The notes: a model not told the origin generated them from the sequence alone. Shown: positions 7,992 to 15,341, counted from the first letter of the stretch. The stretch: 64,000 nt of DNA from Streptomyces sp. NBC_00483 (GCF_036013745.1 NZ_CP107880.1:4712001-4776000); one strand, 5' to 3'. Numbers and translations: made by a program.

Positions 7992-9313
7992 CCGTCCGCG
8001 TCCGCCCCGGCCGGCCTGCGCCGCAGCACGGCGCTCAGCTCCGTGCCCGTACCGGCGCGCGACACCACCGCGAACGTGCCGCCGAGGCCCTCGACGCGGT
8101 GCCGCAGGGAGCGCAGACCGTGCCGGTCGTCGGGCACCCTGGCGGGGTCGAAGCCCCGGCCGTCGTCCCTGACGGTCATGGTCACCTCCTGCGGCTCGTA
8201 CGTCAGCGTGGCGGTGACCCGGTGCGGCCGCGCGTGCCACAGGGCGTTGGACACCGCTTCCTGCGCGAGCCTCAGCAGGGTGTGTTCCACGTCGGGCGGA
8301 AGCGGGCCGGGCTCGCCCGAAGTGTAGAACGCGATCTCCGGGGGGCCTTCGGCGCCGGAGGCGGAGGGTGGGCCGCCGGCCACCTGCCAGCCCGCGGCGA
8401 GTGCCTGGCGCATCGCCGAGAGATGGTTCTCGATCGTTTCGGGGAGCGTGCCGTTGGGGGTGCCCGCCGGGCGGTCGGTGTGCGCCGAGTCGATGAGGAG
8501 GCGCGCCTCGCGCAGGCCGAGGTTGGTCAGGTCGAGGGCGGCGTGCGTCGCCTCCGCGGCCCTTGCGGGGGCGGCGGTCAGGGTCCGCTCCGCGCCCTCG
8601 AGGAGCAGCTTGACGCCCGCCAGGTACTGGGCGATCGAGTCGTGGACCTCGGCCGCCATCCGGCGCCGCTCGTCCGCCTGCCCCGCGAGCCGCTGCGACG
8701 TCGCCAACTGCCCGCGGTCGTCGCGCAGTTGACGGATGACCGCATCGGCGGAGCCGCGCAGGCGCTCCTCCTTGCGGAAGGCGAGGACGACCAGGAGCAG
8801 GGCGAGGAAGGCGCCCACGACGACCATCTCCTGGTCCCCGACGGTCGCGGACCCCCGCCGCGAGGTGACCGCCGCCGCGGCGACGGCGACGACCGCGACG
8901 CCGAGCGTGCGCAGCCGGGGCAGGAACATCAGCACGACGAAGTACAGCGCGGCAACGAGGGCCCGGAACTGGGTCCCCGTCAGATCGAGCCAGAGCCACA
9001 GGCCGAACAGGGCCGCCAGCCAGCCGAGGGTGAAGGGGTCGGCCCGGCTCGCGAGCCGCAGGGCGCCCGGATCGGCCCCCGAACGGCGCTCCGCGACCGG
9101 CGCGAAGCAGTACACGAGGCCGAGCGCGAGACCCGCCCCGACGCGCCACCCCTCCCCCGACACCCCCGCCACGACGGTCCGCACCAGGCCGACGACCAGC
9201 AGGACCAGGAAGGTGGCGTGCAGCGGCGACGTCACCAGGCGCGCGAACCCCCGCCGTCCGGCCGGACTCCCCGCGGGCGGCTCCTGCGCGGAGACGAGCG
9301 TCGCGTCGCTCAT
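7988..9313 (-). CDS. NarL-type sensor histidine kinase
   Basis: This 441-residue kinase has several N-terminal hydrophobic segments (for example ATFLVLLVVGLVRTVVAG, FTLGWLAALFGLWLWLDLTG and MVVVGAFLALLLVVLAF). A HisKA_3 dimerisation domain follows, with the phospho-accepting histidine in ERRRMAAEVHDSIAQYLAG, and then an HATPase domain with EAVSNALWHA, DDGRGFD and HGLRSLRHRVEGLGG. It should sense an unknown membrane or extracellular signal and phosphorylate the adjacent regulator. The ATG at 9313 (MSDATLV) is chosen because an ATAGGGGC ribosome site precedes it; the frame stays open to 9391. Regulator and kinase are 18 bp apart. Confidence 0.92.
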   Translation of the reverse strand: MSDATLVSAQEPPAGSPAGRRGFARLVTSPLHATFLVLLVVGLVRTVVAGVSGEGWRVGAGLALGLVYCFAPVAERRSGADPGALRLASRADPFTLGWLAALFGLWLWLDLTGTQFRALVAALYFVVLMFLPRLRTLGVAVVAVAAAAVTSRRGSATVGDQEMVVVGAFLALLLVVLAFRKEERLRGSADAVIRQLRDDRGQLATSQRLAGQADERRRMAAEVHDSIAQYLAGVKLLLEGAERTLTAAPARAAEATHAALDLTNLGLREARLLIDSAHTDRPAGTPNGTLPETIENHLSAMRQALAAGWQVAGGPPSASGAEGPPEIAFYTSGEPGPLPPDVEHTLLRLAQEAVSNALWHARPHRVTATLTYEPQEVTMTVRDDGRGFDPARVPDDRHGLRSLRHRVEGLGGTFAVVSRAGTGTELSAVLRRRPAGADADG

Positions 9314-9420
9314 GCGTGCCCCTATCAACTGCCGCGGCCACCCGTCCAGGGCCGGGTGGCCGCCCTTGCGCACCCGGATGGTCCGCAGCACGCGGCCCGG
9401 TGGCCGGTGATCGGACGTAC

Positions 9421-9436
9421 CGGATCTTCAAAGATC
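9421..9436. promoter_or_regulatory. palindrome upstream of the IclR-type gene
   Basis: GATCTTCAAAGATC at 9423-9436 is a perfect 6-2-6 palindrome between the divergent kinase and the HTH gene. The nonamer CGGATCTTC at 9421-9429 recurs exactly at 9802-9810, about 80 bp upstream of the SsgA-like gene. Two identical sites in front of both genes of this module make it a candidate operator for the HTH protein. Confidence 0.45.
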
Positions 9437-9502
9437 AGTGATGACATGCCGGACACCCACGCGAGGCGCCCGACGCCCGCGCGGCACCGAAGGAGGACAC
9501 AC

Positions 9503-9793
9503 ATGGCGCAGCCACGGACCGCGGGCGGCACCCGGCTGCAGTCGGTGGAGCGCGCCCTGCGCATCCTCACGGAGATCGCCCGCCACCCGCAGGGGCTGAC
9601 CGCCAAGCGGCTCGCGCGGTTCCTCGACGTACCGCTGGCGACGACGTACCACCTGCTGCGCACGCTCGCGCACGAAGGCTGGCTGGAGCACACCGAGGGC
9701 CACTACCGGGTCGGCCCGGGCGCCCTCGCCTTCGGCCGCGTCCTCGCGGGACCCGATGACGACGGCTCCGAGCAGGGCGTTTGCACAGTCTGA
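9503..9793 (+). CDS. IclR-type helix-turn-helix protein lacking the effector domain
   Basis: This 96-residue protein is the N-terminal DNA-binding part of an IclR-family regulator: LQSVERALRILTEIARHP, then LTAKRLARFLDVPLATTYHL as the recognition helix region, and the wing ending in YRVGPGALAFGRVL. Family members normally continue for about 150 residues with a ligand-binding domain; here the frame ends after a short acidic tail. It starts at an ATG with a strong AGGAGG site. It lies 94 bp upstream of an SsgA-like gene, the arrangement of ssgR-ssgA, where SsgR is a full-length IclR protein. It could be a remnant or a functional HTH-only regulator; the intact ribosome site and clean HTH favour function. 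Confidence 0.75.
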   Translation: MAQPRTAGGTRLQSVERALRILTEIARHPQGLTAKRLARFLDVPLATTYHLLRTLAHEGWLEHTEGHYRVGPGALAFGRVLAGPDDDGSEQGVCTV

Positions 9794-9887
9794 GATCTCG
9801 GCGGATCTTCCGCGGGCCATCTGGTTGAAGGGGGCAATGAGCGCCGCAAGAATCGCGACGTTGCCCAGAGAGCGGCGGGGGCGCTGA

Positions 9888-10343
9888 ATGAATGCGGACG
9901 ACGACGTCACACCGGACGAACTCGTGGGTGTCGTCGCGGCGATGGCCCGGTGGGGCGAGGACCTCTTCCACCCTGTGGAGGTGGAGCTGCGGTTCCGGCT
10001 GACGGATCCGCTGGCCGTCACGGTGACGGCCTGGGGCGGCGCGGAGGCGGGCGTCCCGGGGTCCGTGCTGTGGCCGCTGTCGCGGGACCTGCTCCTCGAC
10101 GGGCTCGAACGGGCGGCGGGCGACGGCGACGTACGCATCGCTCCCTATCGCGTCCCCGGCCGCGACCGGCTGGTCATCGTGGACCTGCGCAGCGCACCCG
10201 GCGAGCCCCAACTCGTCCTCGCGCACGACGCGTTGAGCCTGTTCCTCGACCGTACGGAGCGCATGCTGCCGGAGCGCGAGGGCCGCCTCGAAGGGCTCAT
10301 CGACCGCGCCCTACGAGAGCTGGCGCCGGGGGACGACACCTGA
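9888..10343 (+). CDS. SsgA-like sporulation/cell division protein (SALP)
   Basis: This 151-residue protein fits the SsgA-like family, small actinomycete proteins that guide septum placement and cell wall events during sporulation. Visible family features are VEVELRFRLTDPLAVTVTAW, the SVLWPLSRDLLLDGLERAAG segment, GDGDVRI and the late ALSLFLDRTERMLPEREG helix. SsgA itself is about 136 residues, so this is slightly longer at the N-terminus. The ATG at 9888 directly abuts the stop of a 43-codon frame starting at 9756 (TGAATG), which suggests coupling or read-in from upstream. It is probably controlled with the HTH gene before it. Confidence 0.82.
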   Translation: MNADDDVTPDELVGVVAAMARWGEDLFHPVEVELRFRLTDPLAVTVTAWGGAEAGVPGSVLWPLSRDLLLDGLERAAGDGDVRIAPYRVPGRDRLVIVDLRSAPGEPQLVLAHDALSLFLDRTERMLPEREGRLEGLIDRALRELAPGDDT

Positions 10344-10370
10344 GCGGCCACCCGGGGACGGTGACAAAAA

Positions 10371-10406
10371 CAGCGCCCGGAACGGCCGAAGCCGTCCCGG
10401 GCGCTG
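10371..10406. terminator. bidirectional hairpin between ssgA-like and chaplin genes
   Basis: A 16-bp stem with one mismatch (CAGCGCCCGG...CGGGCGCTG) closes on the tetraloop CGAA. It lies 27 bp after the SsgA-like stop and 24 bp from the 3' end of the convergent chaplin gene, so it can serve both. The plus strand carries GACAAAAA just before it, which gives a U-run for the minus-strand transcript. Confidence 0.8.
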
Positions 10407-10430
10407 CCCGTCCGAGCGCGAGCCAGGTGA

Positions 10431-10682
10431 CTAGCTGTTGGCGCAGACGTTGCCCGCCGCCGGGTTGAGCGCGGCGATCAGGTTGAGCGAGTTGCCACAG
10501 GCGTTGATCGGAACATCGACCGGAACCTGGATGATGTTTCCGGACAGCACGCCCGGGCTGTTCTGGGCCACACCGGTGGCGCTGGCGCCGTCGGGGCCGT
10601 CCACCGCGGAGGCCATGGCAGCGGATCCCATAACAGCGGTCCCGGCCAGCACGGCCGCGGCCGCGAAGGTGCGAAGACGCAT
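10431..10682 (-). CDS. short chaplin
   Basis: This 83-residue precursor has a signal peptide (about 1-27) and a single chaplin domain with GVAQNSPGVLSGN, IIQVPVDVPINACGN and AALNPAAGNVCAN. Chaplins are secreted amphipathic proteins that form amyloid-like fibrils at the air-water interface and coat aerial hyphae and spores. The short form lacks a wall-anchor region. Cysteines 62 and 80 are the conserved pair expected to form an intramolecular disulfide. The ATG at 10682 has a GGAGC site. It sits in a cluster with a second chaplin, three rodlins and a disulfide oxidase gene. Confidence 0.93.
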   Translation of the reverse strand: MRLRTFAAAAVLAGTAVMGSAAMASAVDGPDGASATGVAQNSPGVLSGNIIQVPVDVPINACGNSLNLIAALNPAAGNVCANS

Positions 10683-10777
10683 CGTTGCTCCCTAGAGAGG
10701 TGAGGGAATATGACGCGCCAATCACACCGCCACCCCGCCCCGAATCGGGACAATTGAGCCATCGGGGGGCGTGTCCG

Positions 10778-11425
10778 TCAGCTCGTCCAGAAATCCCACC
10801 AGCGGGTCAGGATCATCACGCCGACGACTCCGATGTGGGCGGCGGTCGGCACCCACGGGAAGTCCGTGAAGAAGGCCCGTACGCCCCGGGACGCCGGGAG
10901 GAAGCCGCTGCCGACGTTGAACGCGACCAGATGCCAGAACAGGGCGATGGTGGCCGCCCAGGCCAGGCAGCACCACAGGCACAGCGAGTTGATCCGGTAC
11001 AGCGACTGGAACTGCAGCCAGGTCACGAACCCGACGCCGAACAGCGCGCCCGCGTTGAAGGTCAGCCAGTACCAGCGGGGAAAGCGGACCCCGGTCAGCA
11101 GACTCACGCCGACGCCGGCCACGAGCCCGTAGGCGACGAGGCCGAGCAGCGGATTCGGGAAACCGAACGCGGCGGCCTGCTCGCTCTTCATGATGTTGCC
11201 GCAGGACACCACCGGGTTCAGGCTGCACCCGGGCGTGAAGTTCGGGTCCTCAAGGAGCTTGAACTTGTCGATGGTGATGACCCACGACGCGAGCACCCCG
11301 GCGGCGCCCGTGACGACGAGGAGCCAGGCGAGCGTCGTTGCGCCCCCGACGCGGGAGTCCGCTGTCGAACTTCCGGTGCCGCGGTGCCGGTTGACCGGTC
11401 GGTGCGCGGCAGGGGCGGTCGTCAC
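10778..11425 (-). CDS. vitamin K epoxide reductase (VKOR) family disulfide oxidase
   Basis: This 215-residue membrane protein has four to five hydrophobic segments and the four functional cysteines of bacterial VKOR: Cys67 and Cys75 in GCSLNPVVSCG, and the active-site pair Cys149-Cys152 in SLCLWCC. Bacterial VKOR reoxidises a DsbA-like thiol oxidase with quinone as acceptor, supporting disulfide formation outside the membrane. No thioredoxin domain is fused, so a separate partner is needed. The GTG at 11425 overlaps the upstream stop as GTGA, indicating translational coupling with the DUF5949 gene. Chaplins and rodlins around it carry cysteine pairs, so they are plausible clients; this link is inferred from position. 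Confidence 0.9.
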   Translation of the reverse strand: MTTAPAAHRPVNRHRGTGSSTADSRVGGATTLAWLLVVTGAAGVLASWVITIDKFKLLEDPNFTPGCSLNPVVSCGNIMKSEQAAAFGFPNPLLGLVAYGLVAGVGVSLLTGVRFPRWYWLTFNAGALFGVGFVTWLQFQSLYRINSLCLWCCLAWAATIALFWHLVAFNVGSGFLPASRGVRAFFTDFPWVPTAAHIGVVGVMILTRWWDFWTS

Positions 11426-11925
11426 GCGCGCACGCGCCGGATGGGCAGCAGGCAGTGCGCGGCGGCCATGAGGGTCTCCTCGTCGCCCGCGAACTCCTCC
11501 AACTCCTGCTCGGTGACCGGGGATCCCGGCGTCGCGGTGGGCCAGACGCGCGTGGTGAACAGGAAGTACGCGCTCTTGCGGGCCTCCGCCGCCGCCAGCC
11601 ACTCGGGCGGCACGGAGCACTGGGCGTTCAGGAGCGGCATGGTGACGACGGCCTGGCCCGCCTCGACCAGCAGGGACACCGGGAAGCTGGGGCGGCCCGA
11701 CGCGTCGTGGACGGTGGTGCCCACCGTGAGGCCGTTGGTCTCCAGGAGGCCGCGCACGGCCGCCTCCGACGCCTCGGGTCCTGCCGGGGAATCACCCATG
11801 GAGTAGGCGAGGAGAAAGGGAATGTCGCCCTTTCCATCGGGGTGTTCACCACTCCAGGCGATGACCGCCAGAGTTCCCAGATCGGCTGCTCGAAATGCGG
11901 GGCCACTGCTCACAGTTGAAGTCAT
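11422..11925 (-). CDS. DUF5949 family protein
   Basis: This 167-residue soluble protein matches the Streptomyces DUF5949 family as I remember it: DLGTLAVIAWSGEHPDGKGD and IPFLLAYSMGDSPAGPEASE near the start, PVSLLVEAGQAVVTMPLLNA in the middle and a final HCLLPIRRVRA. No catalytic motif or signal peptide is visible and the function is unknown. It overlaps the VKOR start by 4 bases (GTGA), so the two are one translational unit, which hints at a role linked to redox or secretion of the coat proteins (inference). Confidence 0.75.
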   Translation of the reverse strand: MTSTVSSGPAFRAADLGTLAVIAWSGEHPDGKGDIPFLLAYSMGDSPAGPEASEAAVRGLLETNGLTVGTTVHDASGRPSFPVSLLVEAGQAVVTMPLLNAQCSVPPEWLAAAEARKSAYFLFTTRVWPTATPGSPVTEQELEEFAGDEETLMAAAHCLLPIRRVRA

Positions 11926-12007
11926 CGAAGAAGCCTAGCCAGACCCGGTCGGCGCACCGGCCACGGTTCACACGTTTGGCGGAACGCATTCCGCGGACGA
12001 AATACCG

Positions 12008-12045
12008 AAGGCTGACCCGGGAACCCTGGGTCCCGAACCAGCCTT
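12008..12045. terminator. imperfect hairpin
   Basis: AAGGCTG at 12008-12014 pairs with CAGCCTT at the distal end, and an inner CGGGA pairs with TCCCG, with an unpaired bulge between. It lies downstream of the small secreted protein gene that ends at 12083 on the minus strand, so it may terminate that transcript. Confidence 0.5.
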
Positions 12046-12058
12046 CGACGAATGGCTC

Positions 12059-12084
12059 GACGTACGAACCTGACGTACGAACCT
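12059..12084. repeat. 13-bp tandem duplication at gene end
   Basis: GACGTACGAACCT is present twice head to tail (12059-12071 and 12072-12084). The second copy overlaps the stop codon of the minus-strand secreted protein gene, so the duplication happened at its 3' end without extending the protein. Confidence 0.8.
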
Positions 12085-12370
12085 ACTGACCGACGGGGAG
12101 ACCGCCGAGCATGCTGCCGGCGCCGGAGCCGGAGCCGCTCTCGTTCAGCCCGTCGACGGCGCCCTTGACGGTGCTGACGGCGCCCCCGTCGTTCTTCGGG
12201 TCGAGCAGGTTGCTGTCCACCGGCGAGACGTCCAGCGTCGGCTGGCTGGTGATCGTGTTCACCGCGCCGTTCAGGCTCATCGGAGTGAGGTCCGAGGCAA
12301 ATGCCGGAGCGGCGGCACCGACAATCGCCATCGATCCGGCGACAACGGCAGCGGTCTTCAGAACCTTCAT
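12083..12370 (-). CDS. small secreted protein of unknown function
   Basis: This 95-residue precursor has a clear signal peptide (MKVLKTAAVVAGSMAIVGAA, cleavage after AFA near residue 25). The mature chain of about 70 residues is rich in Ser, Asn, Val and Gly, with no cysteine, ending in SGSGAGSMLGGLPVGQ. I do not recognise the family. It is flanked by the VKOR-DUF5949 unit and a chaplin, so it is probably a component of or partner in the aerial surface layer. The ATG at 12370 follows GGAAGG. Its own hairpin regions on both sides suggest a separate transcript. Confidence 0.75.
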   Translation of the reverse strand: MKVLKTAAVVAGSMAIVGAAAPAFASDLTPMSLNGAVNTITSQPTLDVSPVDSNLLDPKNDGGAVSTVKGAVDGLNESGSGSGAGSMLGGLPVGQ

Positions 12371-12512
12371 TGTTTATGCCTTCCCTCGACAACTCGCGTC
12401 GTCGGTTTGGAAAATACGCTTCTGCTTGCTCAACGAGCGTCCCGACCTCGGGGTGTGCGTCATCGCGCCGAAACCCGAAGGATCCGCACACCCGAAACGG
12501 CCGCACAACGGA

Positions 12513-12541
12513 GCAGCCGCCCCTCGGGGAGGGGCGGCTGC
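12513..12541. terminator. hairpin downstream of chaplin
   Basis: A perfect 12-bp stem (GCAGCCGCCCCT paired with AGGGGCGGCTGC) has a 5-base loop. It lies 22 bp beyond the chaplin stop codon on the minus strand. Confidence 0.85.
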
Positions 12542-12562
12542 GGAAGAGTCGGGCTGGGCCCG

Positions 12563-12802
12563 TCAGTCGTTGGCGCAGGTGTTGCCGAACGCCGGGTTCA
12601 GCAGACCGATGACGTCAACGGTGTTGCCGCAGGCGTTGACCGGCACGTGCACGGGAACCTGCACGGTGTTGCCCGAGATCACGCCGGGGGAGTTGGTGGC
12701 AGCGCCCTGCGCGCCGGAGTCGGCGGCGGCGACGCCGGCCGAGCCGGCCATGGCAGCGGCGGCCATTGCGGAAAAGACGACTGCCTTCGCGGTACGCGAC
12801 AT
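12563..12802 (-). CDS. short chaplin
   Basis: This 79-residue precursor has a signal peptide (about 1-27, ending AGVAAA) and one chaplin domain: GAATNSPGVISGN, TVQVPVHVPVNACGN and VIGLLNPAFGNTCAND. Its size and sequence are those of ChpE/ChpH-type short chaplins. Cysteines 58 and 76 are the conserved pair. The ATG at 12802 has an AAGGAG site. It differs clearly from the chaplin at 10431-10682 in the mature part, so the two are not a recent duplication. Confidence 0.94.
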   Translation of the reverse strand: MSRTAKAVVFSAMAAAAMAGSAGVAAADSGAQGAATNSPGVISGNTVQVPVHVPVNACGNTVDVIGLLNPAFGNTCAND

Positions 12803-13109
12803 GAAGCATGCTCCTTGGAGGTCGTTCTGTTCGGCCAGCGCGGGTGCCTGGCACGTGGTGCAACGGGGCGGCCGTACAAGGGGTTGCGGCTCCGAACGGG
12901 TGACTGGCCGTCGCGGCGGCCCCTTTGGGGTGACGTCATGAGCGAACGGGTGAACCGGTTCTCGCGGGGCCGGAGGCCGGTGGTCCACTGGGGGCCGTCA
13001 TGAGATTGGCCGCGCCGCCTTCCTGTCAGCCGTCGGCTCCACGCCGTTGGGAGGGCGGCCCCCGACCCGGGCGCCCCGTGACTCCTCCGGCCCGGCGCCC
13101 CATGACAGA
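12803..13109. other. upstream region of chaplin gene, no gene seen
   Basis: The region between the chaplin start and the rodlin terminator contains the chaplin ribosome site and presumably its promoter. A short palindrome TGACGTCA lies near 12932. Open frames here have no recognisable domain. A regulator-bound leader for the developmental expression of the chaplin would be expected here. Confidence 0.45.
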
Positions 13110-13150
13110 GCTCGGGCCGCCGGCGAATGCGGAAAGCCGGCGGCCCGAGC
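13110..13150. terminator. strong hairpin downstream of first rodlin
   Basis: A perfect 15-bp stem (GCTCGGGCCGCCGGC with its complement at 13136-13150) encloses an 11-base loop. It lies 20 bp past the stop codon of the minus-strand rodlin. Confidence 0.85.
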
Positions 13151-13169
13151 CTTGTGTGCGTTCGGCTGA

Positions 13170-13580
13170 TCAGCCGTTGTGCACACCGTTTCCGGCGAGG
13201 ACCGGGATGTCACTCAGGATGTGCGAGAGCGGCTCGTCACCCTTGGCCTGGGTGGAGTTCTCGGTGCACTGCTGGTTCTGCGGGGCCGACAGGACCGGCA
13301 CGTCCTGGACCGCGACCGGCACGACGCCGACGAGCGAACCGACGTTGCCCTTGACGGGCAGGCCGACGCAGGGCTTGTTCAGGGAGCCCTGGACGAGACC
13401 GAGCTGCGGGCTCATGTCGCCCGCGGTGGTGGAGTTGCCGTACGTCTGCGACGAGCCGTTGCCGCTGGTCGAGGTCGTGCCGTGGTCGTCGCCGATGGCG
13501 AGCGCCTGCGGGGCGGCTGCGGCGGAGACGCCGACGACGGAGACGGCGACCGCTGCGGCGGCCATGGCCTTCTTGAGCAT
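13170..13580 (-). CDS. rodlin (first of three)
   Basis: This 136-residue precursor is a rodlin, the secreted protein that organises chaplin fibrils into the rodlet layer on aerial hyphae and spores. The signal peptide ends at PQALA near residue 28. Family features are [48 protein letters not shown] and [19 protein letters not shown]. The two cysteines (71 and 105) are shared with the other rodlins here. The ATG at 13580 (MLKKAM) follows AAAAGGA. It is divergent from the second rodlin across 281 bp, the known rdlA-rdlB arrangement. Confidence 0.95.
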   Translation of the reverse strand: MLKKAMAAAAVAVSVVGVSAAAAPQALAIGDDHGTTSTSGNGSSQTYGNSTTAGDMSPQLGLVQGSLNKPCVGLPVKGNVGSLVGVVPVAVQDVPVLSAPQNQQCTENSTQAKGDEPLSHILSDIPVLAGNGVHNG

Positions 13581-13861
13581 GGTTCTGATTCCTTTTCTGA
13601 CGGGCACCGGTTACTGCACTGAGCGCAACTGCGGAGGGCGGAAATGGTTCCGCATATCCACCCGATCGGACAGACATCGAAACCCGGTCGAGCACCCGTG
13701 CCCCCGCCAAGCGGCCCGCACTGGCGCGATTTTCATTTCATCGACCCCGCGCCGTAATCGGAATCGATCGGAGCCACGTCCGAGTGAACGTGAGCAACCG
13801 ATGGCGAGCTGCGGAGTTGATACAAGTGCTCCCAGACGGAAATAAGAAGGGGAATTTCCTC

Positions 13862-14272
13862 ATGCTGAAGAAGGCCATGGCTGCCGCGGCGGCCACCGCT
13901 TCTCTCGTCGGTATCGCGGCCGCCGCCGCCCCGCAGGCCCTGGCCGTCGGCAACGACGGTGGGACCACGTCCGAGAGCGGCAACAACGCCTCGCAGACGT
14001 ACGGCAACTCCGCCACGTACGGCAACATGAGCCCGCAGATGGCGCTGATCCAGGGCTCCCTGAACAAGCCCTGCATCGGCCTGCCGGCCAAGGCCAACGT
14101 CGGCTCGCTCGTCGGCGTCGTGCCGGTCTCCGTCCAGGACATCCCGGTCCTGTCGGCGCCGCAGAACCAGCAGTGCACCGAGAACTCCACCCAGGCCAAG
14201 GGCGACGAGCCGCTCTCGCACATCCTGGAGGACATCCCGGTCCTGTCCGGCAACGGCACCGGCAACAACTGA
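13862..14272 (+). CDS. rodlin (second of three)
   Basis: This 136-residue rodlin precursor has a signal peptide ending at PQALA. The mature chain carries [54 protein letters not shown] and [14 protein letters not shown]. It is the most diverged of the three in the N-terminal mature part (Asn/Tyr/Met where the others have Ser/Ala/Leu). The ATG at 13862 follows an AAGAAGGGG site. The 13581-13861 region contains the divergent promoters and no gene. Confidence 0.95.
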   Translation: MLKKAMAAAAATASLVGIAAAAAPQALAVGNDGGTTSESGNNASQTYGNSATYGNMSPQMALIQGSLNKPCIGLPAKANVGSLVGVVPVSVQDIPVLSAPQNQQCTENSTQAKGDEPLSHILEDIPVLSGNGTGNN

Positions 14273-14289
14273 GGATCCGTTGCATGAAT

Positions 14290-14312
14290 CGGGCCGCCGC
14301 TCCGGCGGCCCG
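14290..14312 (+). terminator. hairpin after second rodlin
   Basis: A 10-bp perfect stem (CGGGCCGCCG paired with CGGCGGCCCG) with a 3-base loop lies 17 bp after the stop codon, followed by TCTGCTGTT. Confidence 0.8.
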
Positions 14313-14534
14313 GTCTGCTGTTCCGGCGCCGGCCGGAAATTCAGGTAGCTGTACGAGCCTTTTGATCCGCTGCGTCCGGATGTTCGGGAGGTCGCGCACA
14401 GTGCCGAATTTCCTGCGAATGGCTCGCGCGGGAATGGTCCGAACGGGTTTCGGTCCGCAACTGCCCGGAATGCAATCCAGTTGACCACACGTAGCTCCGC
14501 ATCCGGAGCGCGCGTATCGAAAGGGAACCACCCC

Positions 14535-14942
14535 ATGAAGAAGCTCTTCGCAGCCGCCACGATCGCTGCCTCCGTCGCCGGCCTCTCCGCCGTGGCCGCC
14601 CCGCAGGCGCTCGCCATCGGCGACGACACCGGCACGACGTCCACCAGCGGCAACGGCTCGTCGCAGACGTACGGCAACTCCGCCACCGCCGGTGACATGA
14701 GCCCGCAGCTCGGTCTCGTCCAGGGCTCCCTGAACAAGCCCTGCGTCGGCCTGCCGGCCAAGGCCAACGTCGGTTCGCTCGTCGGCCTCGTGCCGGTCGC
14801 GGTCCAGGACATCCCGGTCCTGTCGGCCCCGCAGAACCAGCAGTGCACCGAGAACTCCACCCAGGCCAAGGGTGACGAGCCGCTCTCGCACATCCTGAGC
14901 GACATCCCGGTCCTCGCCGGGAACGGCACCGCGAACCACTGA
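14535..14942 (+). CDS. rodlin (third of three)
   Basis: This 135-residue rodlin precursor starts [16 protein letters not shown] and is cleaved after PQALA. Its mature N-terminal half ([35 protein letters not shown]) is nearly identical to the first rodlin. Its C-terminal DNA is nearly identical to the second rodlin over more than 100 bp, which suggests gene conversion between copies. Two rodlins are usual in Streptomyces, so the third is an expansion. The ATG at 14535 follows AAGGGAA. It has its own upstream region of 222 bp after the previous terminator. Confidence 0.95.
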   Translation: MKKLFAAATIAASVAGLSAVAAPQALAIGDDTGTTSTSGNGSSQTYGNSATAGDMSPQLGLVQGSLNKPCVGLPAKANVGSLVGLVPVAVQDIPVLSAPQNQQCTENSTQAKGDEPLSHILSDIPVLAGNGTANH

Positions 14943-14950
14943 ACGGACTG

Positions 14951-14982
14951 AGGGGCGGTCGCCGGTACGCGCGACCGCCCCT
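14951..14982. terminator. hairpin after third rodlin
   Basis: A perfect 12-bp stem (AGGGGCGGTCGC with GCGACCGCCCCT) has an 8-base loop, 8 bp after the rodlin stop codon. Confidence 0.88.
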
Positions 14983-15013
14983 CTCCGTACGGTGTTCCGT
15001 ACGCCAGGCATGA

Positions 15014-15049
15014 CAAAGGCGGTGGACCGGGATCGGTCCACCGCCTTTG
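15014..15049. terminator. bidirectional hairpin between convergent genes
   Basis: A perfect 15-bp stem (CAAAGGCGGTGGACC and its complement at 15035-15049) has a 6-base loop. It sits between the third rodlin and the convergent secreted protein gene ending at 15069. On the minus strand it ends the secreted protein transcript. Confidence 0.88.
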
Positions 15050-15068
15050 GCGTGTGTTCTTGCGTCGG

Positions 15069-15341
15069 CTACTGGATCGCGGGGAGGAGGCCGGTGACCG
15101 GCGCCACGAGGTCGGTGGCCTGGTGCAGTTCGTTCAGGTGGTTGAGCCCGTTGAGCCCGGAGAGCTGTTCCGCGGTGCTGGGGAGCTGTGCCTGCTGGTC
15201 CTCCGGGATCGCCATCGCTGTCAGCGAGTCGACGGTTCCAGTGGGGGAGATGGGTTCGACGGCGTGGGCCGCGGGGGTGGCGGCCGCCGCGGCTCCGACG
15301 GCGAGGAGGACGGCGCTGAGGGCACGACGAGTTGAGATCAT
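15069..15341 (-). CDS. small secreted protein of unknown function
   Basis: This 90-residue precursor has a signal peptide (MISTRRALSAVLLAVGAAAA, cleavage near AHA, about residue 27). The acidic, leucine- and asparagine-rich mature chain contains TAEQLSGLNGLNHLNELHQA and ends in TDLVAPVTGLLPAIQ. There is no cysteine. I do not recognise a named family. It closes the coat cluster on the right, convergent to a rodlin, and may be another surface-layer component. The ATG at 15341 has only a weak ribosome site. Confidence 0.72.
   Translation of the reverse strand: MISTRRALSAVLLAVGAAAAATPAAHAVEPISPTGTVDSLTAMAIPEDQQAQLPSTAEQLSGLNGLNHLNELHQATDLVAPVTGLLPAIQ

Noticed and set aside
9793..9887. Frameshifted continuation of the IclR effector domain after the HTH gene
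   Set aside because: The downstream sequence in other frames does not resemble an IclR effector domain and only about 95 bp remain before the SsgA-like gene.
12932..13003. Short plus-strand frame beginning MSERVNRFSRG
   Set aside because: Only 21 codons, lying in the chaplin promoter region, without conservation evidence or a ribosome site.
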